Of a stretch of 33,181 bases of DNA, positions 23,368 to 30,151 are shown in pieces (the first letter of the stretch is position 1; each line of letters begins with the position of its first letter). Source of the DNA: an uncultured Clostridia bacterium (GTDB taxonomy: Bacteria; Bacillota; Clostridia; Oscillospirales; Acutalibacteraceae); the NCBI GenBank assembly GCA_947652665.1, contig CANTDZ010000016.1, forward strand, positions 1-33,181, in the 5' to 3' direction. The position numbers were made by a program, and so were the translations under genes. Under the pieces are notes generated by a model. That model was not told the DNA's origin, made no database searches, and saw only the letters and a list, made by a program, of their open reading frames with translations.

Positions 23368-23984
23368 TCATCGGCGCGTCGCCCATACGGGGCGGCGGGG
23401 CCTTTAAGGAGTTCGACCTGGAAAACTATTACGTGATCTGCGCGGACGCAGGCTACGAGACGGCGGCAAAGCAGGGGGTCAAGCCCGACCTGGTGGTGGG
23501 CGATTTCGATTCGGCCAAGACCCCGCCCCCGGCTGACGTTAAGTGTATGACCCTGCCCGTGGAAAAAGACGTGACCGACACCATGTTCGCCGCCATGAAG
23601 GGCCTGGCCAAAGGCTACCGGGACTTTGTCCTTTTGGGATGCCTGGGCGGCCCCCGGTTTGACCACACCCTGGCAAACCTGGAAGTCCTGCGCTTTTTAC
23701 GGGATCACGGGGGCCGGGGGTACCTGGCGGACGAGCGGACAAAAGTCTTTATGATTTCCGACGAAAAGCTCACCATAACCGGCATGAAAGGGGCGACCGT
23801 CTCGGTATTCCCCTACGGCTGCACCTCCTGCAATGTGAGCTACACCGGCCTGCAGTACCCCCTGAACCGGGACGACCTGACTACGGGCGGCCTGGTTATG
23901 GGGGTCAGCAACTGCATTGTGGCCGACCGGGCTGTGGTACGGGTACATAGGGGCACGGCGCTGGTGGTGGTGTATACGGGGTGA
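23340..23984 (+). CDS. thiN: Thiamine pyrophosphokinase
   Basis: A 214-residue kinase that converts thiamine plus ATP to thiamine diphosphate plus AMP. Motifs G-D-F-D-S, L-P-V-E-K-D-V-T-D-T and G-C-L-G-G-P-R-F-D-H are those of the family. The start at 23340 overlaps rsgA by 28 nt and keeps the first beta strand (R-E-C-M-I-I-G-A-S-P); an ATG at 23364 is an alternative. No TPP riboswitch was seen; expression follows the operon. Confidence 0.92.
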   Translation: MAAEKRECMIIGASPIRGGGAFKEFDLENYYVICADAGYETAAKQGVKPDLVVGDFDSAKTPPPADVKCMTLPVEKDVTDTMFAAMKGLAKGYRDFVLLGCLGGPRFDHTLANLEVLRFLRDHGGRGYLADERTKVFMISDEKLTITGMKGATVSVFPYGCTSCNVSYTGLQYPLNRDDLTTGGLVMGVSNCIVADRAVVRVHRGTALVVVYTG

Positions 23985-24012
23985 GTGTCCTGGCGAAAAG
24001 GAGGAATCGGCT

Positions 24013-24234
24013 ATGAGCGAACGGGAACAGGCAAAACAGATTATCGACCGCCTGCCGGATTATAAGATCGGCAACCTGCTGCTTTTTTTGCAGGGGATGC
24101 AGTTCGATGACGAGATCGAGGATGACCTCTTCTGTGAGCGGATGTGGGAAAATTATTTGAACGACCCAGACCCGCACAAGGGGGATACGATCACGTTGGA
24201 AGAACTGGAGGCCGAGCTGGGGATCGAGATATGA
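24013..24234 (+). CDS. Antitoxin of a RelE/ParE-type toxin-antitoxin pair
   Basis: A 73-residue acidic protein with an AAAAGGAGG ribosome site, starting 28 nt after thiN. The N-terminal half is probably helical and DNA-binding or dimerising; the C-terminal half is acidic (E-E-L-E-A-E-L-G-I-E-I), as in antitoxins that wrap the toxin. The stop overlaps the toxin start by ATGA. The assignment rests mainly on size, acidity and the adjacent toxin. Confidence 0.85.
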   Translation: MSEREQAKQIIDRLPDYKIGNLLLFLQGMQFDDEIEDDLFCERMWENYLNDPDPHKGDTITLEELEAELGIEI

Positions 24235-24491
24235 AGTACACCGTCGTCATTGGACATCTGGCCTCGAAATTCATCCGCAAGCTGCCGCGTCCCGAGCAGG
24301 AACGGGTATTGCGTGCCATACACAAGCTGCCGGAGGAAGGGGATATCAAGCGCCTGCAAGGCCCCAAGGACCGTGGGCTTCTCCGTTTGCGTGTAGGCGA
24401 TTACCGCATCATTTATTCTGTGGACAACGGCAAGCTGACCGTCTACGTGATAGACGCGGGCAGCCGCGGGGATATCTACAAGAAATACTGA
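24231..24491 (+). CDS. RelE/ParE-superfamily toxin
   Basis: An 86-residue basic protein of the RelE/ParE fold. It begins M-K-Y-T-V-V-I, has A-S-K-F-I-R-K-L-P, then L-R-L-R-V-G-D-Y-R-I-I-Y-S-V and ends V-Y-V-I-D-A-G-S-R-G-D-I-Y. RelE-type members cleave mRNA in the ribosome and ParE members poison gyrase; the conserved R-V-G-D-Y-R-I-I-Y stretch fits the RelE branch better. It is the last gene of the long housekeeping operon, and no clear terminator follows it. Confidence 0.9.
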   Translation: MKYTVVIGHLASKFIRKLPRPEQERVLRAIHKLPEEGDIKRLQGPKDRGLLRLRVGDYRIIYSVDNGKLTVYVIDAGSRGDIYKKY

Positions 24492-24521
24492 TTCACACAA
24501 TTTTACGCCTCTGTATATACT
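24492..24521 (+). promoter_or_regulatory. Possible promoter of the small-membrane-protein and spoVM pair
   Basis: TTCACA (24492-24497), 18-nt spacer, TATACT (24516-24521) could be a sigma-A promoter. The -10 region (GTATATACTGT) could equally be read as a sporulation-sigma site. Only moderate support. Confidence 0.4.
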
Positions 24522-24553
24522 GTAATGTCAGGCCCAGTAAGGAGGCGCAAAAA

Positions 24554-24730
24554 ATGCAAAAGCCGAATTTCAATAACTCTTGCTTCAAAAGCCGTCCGTG
24601 CCGGTGTATGTGCGCGGTGAGCTTTGGGATTGGGATGTCGCTGTCGTGCTTCTGCCCCACGGGGCTGACGCTGTTTATCTGCGCGGTCATTCTGGTGGCA
24701 CTGGGCGTGTCGGTACTGCGCAATGGATAA
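24554..24730 (+). CDS. Small Cys-rich membrane peptide next to spoVM
   Basis: A 58-residue peptide with GGAGG eight bases before its ATG. Residues 1-35 are Cys-rich (Cys 10, 16, 18, 20, 32 and 34, with C-R-C-M-C and C-F-C). Residues about 37-54 form one hydrophobic membrane segment (L-T-L-F-I-C-A-V-I-L-V-A-L-G-V). I do not recognise a named family. Its stop is 12 nt before the SpoVM-like gene, so both share a transcript and it may act at the forespore membrane. Confidence 0.75.
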   Translation: MQKPNFNNSCFKSRPCRCMCAVSFGIGMSLSCFCPTGLTLFICAVILVALGVSVLRNG

Positions 24731-24742
24731 GGAGGCGTTTCT

Positions 24743-24832
24743 ATGAAGGTCGTGGTATTGGAAAAGCGCAAGGGATTCCTGGGTTTCTTCCTGCGCAAGG
24801 TGTACGGGATACGGAAGGTTTCGGAAGCATAA
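24743..24832 (+). CDS. spoVM: SpoVM-like amphipathic spore peptide
   Basis: A 29-residue peptide, MKVVVLEKRKGFLGFFLRKV at the start, with GGAGG seven bases upstream. Bacillus SpoVM is a 26-residue amphipathic helix that recognises the convex forespore membrane and anchors SpoIVA. Size, M-K start, central F-L-G, basic C-terminal half and alternation of hydrophobic and basic residues agree. In Bacillus spoVM follows thiN, and here it follows thiN after a toxin-antitoxin insertion and one small gene. spoIVA, its partner, is 1.6 kb downstream. Sequence identity is short, so the call leans on context. Confidence 0.82.
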   Translation: MKVVVLEKRKGFLGFFLRKVYGIRKVSEA

Positions 24833-24840
24833 GCAACATA

Positions 24841-24876
24841 GCCCCTGCCGGGTGTGCCGGCGGGGGCCTTTTCTTT
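24841..24876 (+). terminator. Terminator after spoVM
   Basis: GC-rich hairpin with arms GCCCCTGCCGG (24841-24851) and CCGGCGGGGGC (24857-24867), followed by TTTTCTTT. Confidence 0.85.
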
Positions 24877-24879
24877 GGG

Positions 24880-24907
24880 CATATTTGCGGACGACCTGCA
24901 TAGATAT
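24880..24907 (+). promoter_or_regulatory. Candidate sigma-E promoter of sipL-spoIVA
   Basis: CATATTT (24880-24886) and CATAGATAT (24899-24907), 13 nt apart, resemble the sigma-E consensus (ATATT about 14 nt before CATA-x-x-x-T). SipL and SpoIVA are mother-cell, sigma-E genes in relatives, so the site fits. Confidence 0.6.
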
Positions 24908-24937
24908 GGAGTAGAAAGGCAAAGGAGAGGATAGCAT

Positions 24938-26473
24938 ATGCAGGCAAAAAGCAAGACTGTGCCCTATGATTTTTTCGATCCCGTCTACAGCGGCAGCTGT
25001 GAGGCCCCCCTGGACACCGAGTATAACCTGCCGGACTACTGCCCGGATATACAGAAGCTGTTAAAGTGCCGGGTGGTGCCGGAGGTGTCTTCCGCCATGG
25101 TCTCGGGGGACACGCTCACCATAGACGGCGTGGCGGAGGTGCGGGCGCTGTATCTGGACGGCAAGGCAAACGGCATACACTGCGCGCATTTTACCAAGGA
25201 ATTTACCCAGAGCATCAAGCTGAAAACGGCTGAGGAAAGAGCCGTGGCCTGGGTGCAGGCGTCGGTGCTGCACATGACGTGCCGGGCGGTCAGCGCCAGG
25301 CGCATCGACCTGCACGCGGCGGTTTCCCTGCAGGTACTGGCCGTGGTGCAGAAAACAGAGCGCGTCACCGCCGACCTGGAGGGCGAGTCCCTGGAGAAGC
25401 GCGGGCGCACGTTCCCGGCCCACCAGGCGGTCAACGCCTTGTGCCACCAGTTTACCCTGGAGGACGACGTGATGCTGAAAAACGGCAAGCCGCCCATTGA
25501 AAGCATCCTGCGCCGGGACGTGTCCTGCCGCATTACCGAAAGCCGCCTGTCCGACGGCCGCCTGACAGTCAGCGGTGTGGCGGAGGTGGGGTTCCTGTAC
25601 TCGTCAGCCATGGACAATACCGTAGTGGAGAAGATGAGCGCCTCCCTGGACTTTACCCAGGCTATTGACTGCGCCGGGGCCCAGGAGGGCTGCATCTGCG
25701 ACCTGCGGGCTTCCATGGGGGTGTGCACGCTCACTCCCCGGGAGGACGACGTGGGCGAAAATACCGGCGTGAGCGTCGTCCTGCAGGTGTTCCTGATGGC
25801 GTTCGTATACCAGGCCTGTGAGGTGGACGTGGTGGACGACGCCTTCTCCCTGGAAGCCCCCCTGGAGCTCCGCACGGCCCAAAGCGCTTTTACCCTCATC
25901 CACGGGGTGCACAGCGAGGTGCTCAAAAAGAAGTGCAGCCTCCAGGTGCCGGGCGAGGACATCCAGCGGGTGCTGGACCTGTGGTGCCAGCAGGACGGCG
26001 TGCAGTCCGCCTGCGGGGAGGGGAAGCTTTCCTACCGGGTGAAGTACACCATGTGCCTGCTGTACGTGGGCGCGTCGGGACGCATTTTGTATGCGGAAAA
26101 ATCTTTTGACCAGGCCTTTGAAAGCGCCGTGGACGGCTCCCCTGGCAAGAGCCGCACCAGCGCCCGTACCGACGTATGGGAATACCGGATTGTTGACAAG
26201 AACACCGTGGAGATTTCCGCCGAGACTGCCGCCACGTCCCTGCTGTACAGCGTCAACCACGTGCAGTACTTGGCTGGGGCTGCGTGTCCGGAGGGCGCTC
26301 CCGGCTACGAAAAGCGCCCCCGGTTCCTCCTGTACTACGCCGAGGCCGGGGAGAAGCTTTGGGATATTGCCAAAAGCCATCGGGCCCGGGTGCACGAGGT
26401 GAGGGAGCAGAACGGGATATTCGAGGAGGCCGTGCCCGAAGCAAGGCCGCTCCTCTTGGTAAATAAAGGGTAG
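24938..26473 (+). CDS. sipL: SipL-like spore coat morphogenetic protein (DUF3794 plus LysM)
   Basis: A 511-residue protein with repeated DUF3794/SPOCS domains (three units over about residues 20-445). A C-terminal LysM domain (about 463-508: F-L-L-Y-Y-A-E-A-G-E-K-L-W-D-I-A-K) completes the SipL layout. In Clostridioides difficile SipL binds SpoIVA through its LysM domain and is needed for coat attachment. Here spoIVA is the next gene, 10 nt away, which strongly supports the call. The start has AGGAGAGG. Cysteines are frequent in the protein (about 18 by eye). Confidence 0.92.
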   Translation: MQAKSKTVPYDFFDPVYSGSCEAPLDTEYNLPDYCPDIQKLLKCRVVPEVSSAMVSGDTLTIDGVAEVRALYLDGKANGIHCAHFTKEFTQSIKLKTAEERAVAWVQASVLHMTCRAVSARRIDLHAAVSLQVLAVVQKTERVTADLEGESLEKRGRTFPAHQAVNALCHQFTLEDDVMLKNGKPPIESILRRDVSCRITESRLSDGRLTVSGVAEVGFLYSSAMDNTVVEKMSASLDFTQAIDCAGAQEGCICDLRASMGVCTLTPREDDVGENTGVSVVLQVFLMAFVYQACEVDVVDDAFSLEAPLELRTAQSAFTLIHGVHSEVLKKKCSLQVPGEDIQRVLDLWCQQDGVQSACGEGKLSYRVKYTMCLLYVGASGRILYAEKSFDQAFESAVDGSPGKSRTSARTDVWEYRIVDKNTVEISAETAATSLLYSVNHVQYLAGAACPEGAPGYEKRPRFLLYYAEAGEKLWDIAKSHRARVHEVREQNGIFEEAVPEARPLLLVNKG

Positions 26474-26483
26474 GAGGGCCAAT

Positions 26484-27959
26484 ATGGAAGGCATGAGCGT
26501 ATACAAGGACATACAGGACCGCACGGGCGGCGAAATTTACATCGGCGTGGTAGGGCCCGTGCGCACAGGGAAATCCACGTTTATCAAGAAATTTATGGAC
26601 GCGGTCGTCCTGCCCAACATCCCCGACGGCCTCTCCCGGGAGCGCGCCGTGGATGAGCTGCCCCAGTCGGCGGCCGGGCGGACGATCATGACCACCGAGC
26701 CCAAGTTCATCCCCGAACAGGCGGTGGAGGTCAAGATTGACGAGGACGCGATGTTCCGCGTGCGCATGATCGACTGCGTGGGGTACATCGTGCCCAGCGC
26801 TATCGGCTACATAGAGGAGGACCAGCCCCGCATGGTGCGCACGCCCTGGTTTGAGGAACCCATCCCCTTTAACATGGCGGCGGAACTGGGTACGAAGAAA
26901 GTCATCACCGAGCACTCCACCATCGGTCTGGTCATCACCACGGACGGCTCTATCAGCGACATTCCCCGGGAGGAGTACGAGGAGGCCGAGGAGCGCGTCA
27001 TTGACGAGCTGCGCCAGACCAGCCGGCCCTTTGTGATGCTGCTCAACTGCGTGGAGCCGGAAAGCCCGGCGGCCCGGGCGCTGGCGGCGCGGCTGTCGGA
27101 GAAGTACGGGGTGCCGGTGCTGGCGGTCAGCTGCGCGGAGATTACGGAGGCGGGCATCAAGGAGATCCTGTCGAGCTTGCTCTACCAGTTTCCCGTGCGG
27201 GAGGTGGAGCTGGAGGTGCCCGGCTGGGTAGCCCAGCTGGAGCCCACCCATTGGCTGTACCAGTCGCTGACGGAGACCCTGCAGGGGGCCTGGGGCATCC
27301 GGCGGATGTGCGAGGTGAAGGGGCTGCTGGAAGCCATACGGCTGTGCGAATACGTACAGCAGGTAGACTCCCCGCGCATCGACCTGGGGAGCGGCAGGAG
27401 CTCGGCGGCCCTGCGGCTGGACCCGGGGCTGTTCTACCGGGTCTTAAGCGAGAAAACCGGGCTGGACATCCAGGATGAAAGCCAGCTCCTTTCCACCCTG
27501 CTGGAGATGACGCAGATCAAGAAGACCTTTGCCAAGCTCCAGGAGGCCTACGAAGACGTGATGGAAACCGGCTACGGCATCGTCATGCCCGAGGTGGAGG
27601 AGCTGTCCCTGGAGGAGCCGCAGATCCTCAAGCAGAACGGCAAGTACGGCATCCGCTTGAAGGCCACCGCGCCCAGCATCCACATGATGCGCACGCAGAT
27701 CAACACGGAGATCACGCCCATTGTGGGCAGCGAGCAGCAGTCGGAGGAGCTGGTGCTGTACCTGCTCAAAGAGTTCGAGGAGAACCCGGTCAAGATCTGG
27801 GAGTCGAATATCTTTGGCAAGTCCCTGCACTCGCTGGTGGGCGAAGGGATGCACAACAAGCTCTACCGTATGCCCGTGGACGCCCGGGAGAAGGTCCGGG
27901 AGACCATCGAGCGCATTATCAACGACGGGTGCTCCGGGCTCCTGTGCATCATCCTGTAG
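26484..27959 (+). CDS. spoIVA: Stage IV sporulation protein A (coat basement ATPase)
   Basis: A 491-residue SpoIVA, which polymerises with ATP hydrolysis into the platform between forespore membrane and coat. N-terminal Walker A G-P-V-R-T-G-K-S (24-31), then the characteristic F-I-K-K-F-M, V-V-L-P-N-I-P-D and T-T-E-P-K-F-I-P-E motifs. A middle domain and a C-terminal domain ending G-C-S-G-L-L-C-I-I-L complete it. The start at 26484 has AGGAGGG; similarity begins at the following residues. Full length and intact. Confidence 0.97.
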   Translation: MEGMSVYKDIQDRTGGEIYIGVVGPVRTGKSTFIKKFMDAVVLPNIPDGLSRERAVDELPQSAAGRTIMTTEPKFIPEQAVEVKIDEDAMFRVRMIDCVGYIVPSAIGYIEEDQPRMVRTPWFEEPIPFNMAAELGTKKVITEHSTIGLVITTDGSISDIPREEYEEAEERVIDELRQTSRPFVMLLNCVEPESPAARALAARLSEKYGVPVLAVSCAEITEAGIKEILSSLLYQFPVREVELEVPGWVAQLEPTHWLYQSLTETLQGAWGIRRMCEVKGLLEAIRLCEYVQQVDSPRIDLGSGRSSAALRLDPGLFYRVLSEKTGLDIQDESQLLSTLLEMTQIKKTFAKLQEAYEDVMETGYGIVMPEVEELSLEEPQILKQNGKYGIRLKATAPSIHMMRTQINTEITPIVGSEQQSEELVLYLLKEFEENPVKIWESNIFGKSLHSLVGEGMHNKLYRMPVDAREKVRETIERIINDGCSGLLCIIL

Positions 27960-27962
27960 CCT

Positions 27963-28277
27963 ATGCAGATGCGCGAGGATTGGGATGAGATCGAGGCCCT
28001 GGGCGGGGAAGAGGAGGAGTTCCCCCCGCCGCCCGGCCCGGAGCCTGCCAGCCTGAGCACCGTGCCGCTTTTGCAGGCGCTGCTGTGCGTGCTGCTGCTG
28101 GCAGGGCTTCTGTACCTGCGCCAGACCGGCCACCCGGCCTACGGGGAGATACAAGAGCGCTACCGCCAGGAAGCCGCCCAGGCTTGGGAGCTCCCGAAGC
28201 TAAGCCCCAGCCCCAGCGCGTCTCCCAGCCCGAGCCCGGTGCCCAGCCCAGCCCCGGTGGCCGGGCTGCCGCTGTGA
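27963..28277 (+). CDS. Small membrane protein preceding an M50 protease
   Basis: A 104-residue protein: acidic, Pro-rich N terminus (residues 1-33), a membrane helix at about 36-53 (L-L-Q-A-L-L-C-V-L-L-L-A-G-L-L-Y-L), a short charged region and a Pro/Ser-repeat tail (S-P-S-P-S-A-S-P-S-P-S-P-V-P-S-P). I do not recognise it as a family. Position before an M50 protease and after spoIVA recalls SpoIVFA, but the LytM/M23 domain of SpoIVFA is absent. It starts 3 nt after spoIVA with a weak ribosome site, so coupling is likely. Confidence 0.78.
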   Translation: MQMREDWDEIEALGGEEEEFPPPPGPEPASLSTVPLLQALLCVLLLAGLLYLRQTGHPAYGEIQERYRQEAAQAWELPKLSPSPSASPSPSPVPSPAPVAGLPL

Positions 28278-28807
28278 GCTTCCGGCTGGGAGGGTGCCGG
28301 GTAAGGGTGCAGGTGTCGTTCTTTGCGGCGGCGGCGTTTGCCTGCCTGTTCCTTCCGGAGGCGCCGGGGCTTCTGCTGGCGGTGGCGCTCCACGAAGGGG
28401 CCCACATTCTGATGATGAAAAAAATGGGCGCAGCCCCCCGGGAGATGCAGGTCTCCGGGATGGGGCTGCGCCTGGTTTTACCCGAGCGTGCGCCCACCGG
28501 GTGGCGGGGGGCGCTGGTATCGCTGGCGGGGCCGCTTTCCAACCTGCTGGCCTATGGACTGGGCTTGGGGCCGGCCAACTTGGGTTTGGGTCTGCTGCAC
28601 CTGCTTCCCATTGAGCCCTTGGACGGCGGCCTGGCGCTGCGCCACTTGGCGGGTGCACGGGCGAGCCGCATCGCCAGCGCGGTATGCCTGCTGCCCCTTG
28701 CGACCTTAGGGTTCTGGGTTTTGCTGCGCACGAGATATAATTTCAGCTTGCTTTTTTTATCCATGTATTTGATGGCTTATCTCCTCCTGGGGAAGGATTG
28801 GGGTTAA
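28274..28807 (+). CDS. SpoIVFB-like membrane metalloprotease (M50)
   Basis: A 177-residue intramembrane zinc protease. The GTG start overlaps the preceding stop by four bases (GTGA). The zinc motif H-E-G-A-H is at residues 40-44 and P-I-E-P-L-D-G-G provides the third ligand. SpoIVFB is a mother-cell M50 protease that activates pro-sigma-K in Bacillus. Size and cluster fit that role, but no substrate is visible, and pro-sigma-K processing varies among clostridia. Confidence 0.82.
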   Translation: MSFRLGGCRVRVQVSFFAAAAFACLFLPEAPGLLLAVALHEGAHILMMKKMGAAPREMQVSGMGLRLVLPERAPTGWRGALVSLAGPLSNLLAYGLGLGPANLGLGLLHLLPIEPLDGGLALRHLAGARASRIASAVCLLPLATLGFWVLLRTRYNFSLLFLSMYLMAYLLLGKDWG

Positions 28808-28816
28808 AGGGTATAA

Positions 28817-28848
28817 AGAAGCCCTCCGGCTTTGCTGCTGGAGGGCTT
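28817..28848 (-). terminator. Terminator of the phage-type operon, also after the M50 gene
   Basis: Inverted repeat GAAGCCCTCC/GGAGGGCTTC (28817-28826 and 28839-28848). On the minus strand it is followed by TTTAT, so it best terminates the leftward lysozyme operon. Confidence 0.75.
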
Positions 28849-28853
28849 CCCGC

Positions 28854-29660
28854 TTACTTCTGCAAATTCACTACGACCTGCGCCAGCTCCTGCCGGGTCA
28901 CATAGCTCTGCCCGCGGAACCCCCGCGCGTCGCCCTGCATGGCCCCCAGCTCCTGAACCCGCTCCACCGCAGGCTCTGCCCAGCCGCTTACGGCCAGCGC
29001 GGCGCGTTCCTGCTCATAGCGCTGCATATGCTCTAAAAATTCCTCGTACCGCATCCCTTCCTCCTTTTCCGGCTTTCCCCCGGTCAGCGCGGGGAAGTCC
29101 TTGTAAGCCCAGTTCCCGTCAAATTCCTTGCCGCCGACCCGCAGGCAGTTGGTAAACTGCCACATCCCATATTCCCTGCCATAAGAGCACGACCCAGCCC
29201 ACTGCGCGACCCACCGGTCATAGCGCCCGAGCCGTGCATCGTCCAGCTTCGACTGCCACCAGCTCAGCATGGAGTAAATGCCCACGTACAGCCCCTGCGC
29301 CTCTATGGCCTGGCAGTACGCCTGGCAGATTGCCGGCAGGTCACATCCGGTCTGCTGGGGGTCCTCTACGTCATACCAAACGCCGTAGGGGGGCTTCCTG
29401 CCGTCCAGCAGCCGCAGCGTGTGCCGGGCCTCACTCTTTGCCATCTCTGCGTCCAGGGCGTACGAATAGAGGTACACACCCCAAGGCATCCCGGTGGCCT
29501 CAGCCTTACGCACATTCTCATAAAAACGGGTGTCGTCCTGATGGGAAAAGTCGCTGCCGTACCCGCACCGGATGATTACAAACTGAACCCCGGCTTCTTT
29601 CAGAGCAGCAAAGTCCACACTCCCGTTCATTTCGGAAATATCCACGCCCATCACAGCCAT
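28854..29660 (-). CDS. GH25 lysozyme (phage-type endolysin) with SLH-like tail
   Basis: A 268-residue glycoside hydrolase 25 protein that cleaves the N-acetylmuramic acid to N-acetylglucosamine bond of peptidoglycan. The fold's acid residues are present: Asp7 in M-G-V-D-I-S-E and Asp97/Glu99 in V-W-Y-D-V-E-D. Residues about 200-268 hold a helical linker and a single SLH-like repeat (W-A-E-P-A-V-E-R-V-Q-E-L-G ... V-T-R-Q-E-L-A), likely wall binding. No signal peptide, as expected for a holin-dependent endolysin. It starts 3 nt after the holin stop with GGAGGG. Confidence 0.92.
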   Translation of the reverse strand: MAVMGVDISEMNGSVDFAALKEAGVQFVIIRCGYGSDFSHQDDTRFYENVRKAEATGMPWGVYLYSYALDAEMAKSEARHTLRLLDGRKPPYGVWYDVEDPQQTGCDLPAICQAYCQAIEAQGLYVGIYSMLSWWQSKLDDARLGRYDRWVAQWAGSCSYGREYGMWQFTNCLRVGGKEFDGNWAYKDFPALTGGKPEKEEGMRYEEFLEHMQRYEQERAALAVSGWAEPAVERVQELGAMQGDARGFRGQSYVTRQELAQVVVNLQK

Positions 29661-29663
29661 AGC

Positions 29664-30107
29664 CTATTCCCTCCCTTCCGGCTCATCGCCTTTTTTTCGC
29701 AAGGTTTCCAGCATATCCCGCAGAAAAGCCGGGTAGGGCACGCCCATCAAGCCTAGGTTCTCCAGCACGGACAGCCCCTCATTGGAGATAAAAAAGCAGC
29801 ATACCGCCGGCCGGATAAACCCGCCGCCCGGCAGCGAATCCAGCAGCGTGCCCAAAAACACCAGCAGCAGAACCGCCCCCTTCCGCAGCAGCCCCGTAAA
29901 CCCGGCGTGGCTTTCCAGGCCCCCGCCCGGCGTTTTTGTCGACTTCTTAAAGACCCCGGCCACTATCAGCCCCGTGGCGTAATCCACCGCCATACAGGCC
30001 ACCAGCAGCTGCAAAGCCCCATCCCAGCCGCCCAGCGCCTTAATGAGGATGCCCCCCACCGTGCACGTAAAAGCCAATACGGCTTTAGGCAAAACTTCCA
30101 CTTTCAA
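29664..30107 (-). CDS. Phage holin (holin_4/TcdE family), TTG start
   Basis: A 147-residue membrane protein of the phage holin_4 type, which makes pores that release the endolysin. It has several hydrophobic segments and the family's V-D-Y-A-T-G-L motif followed by a Lys-rich loop. The start is TTG at 30105-30107 with GAGGAGGGG about seven bases upstream. It lies between terL and the lysozyme gene. Confidence 0.9.
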   Translation of the reverse strand: MKVEVLPKAVLAFTCTVGGILIKALGGWDGALQLLVACMAVDYATGLIVAGVFKKSTKTPGGGLESHAGFTGLLRKGAVLLLVFLGTLLDSLPGGGFIRPAVCCFFISNEGLSVLENLGLMGVPYPAFLRDMLETLRKKGDEPEGRE

Positions 30108-30151
30108 AATGACCCCTCCTCAAAATAAAATGATAAGCGCTCCCAAACTAT

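Noticed and set aside
23900..24012. TPP riboswitch near thiN
   Set aside because: No conserved TPP-aptamer sequence seen; thiN is inside a tight operon, and the space after it holds only a ribosome site.
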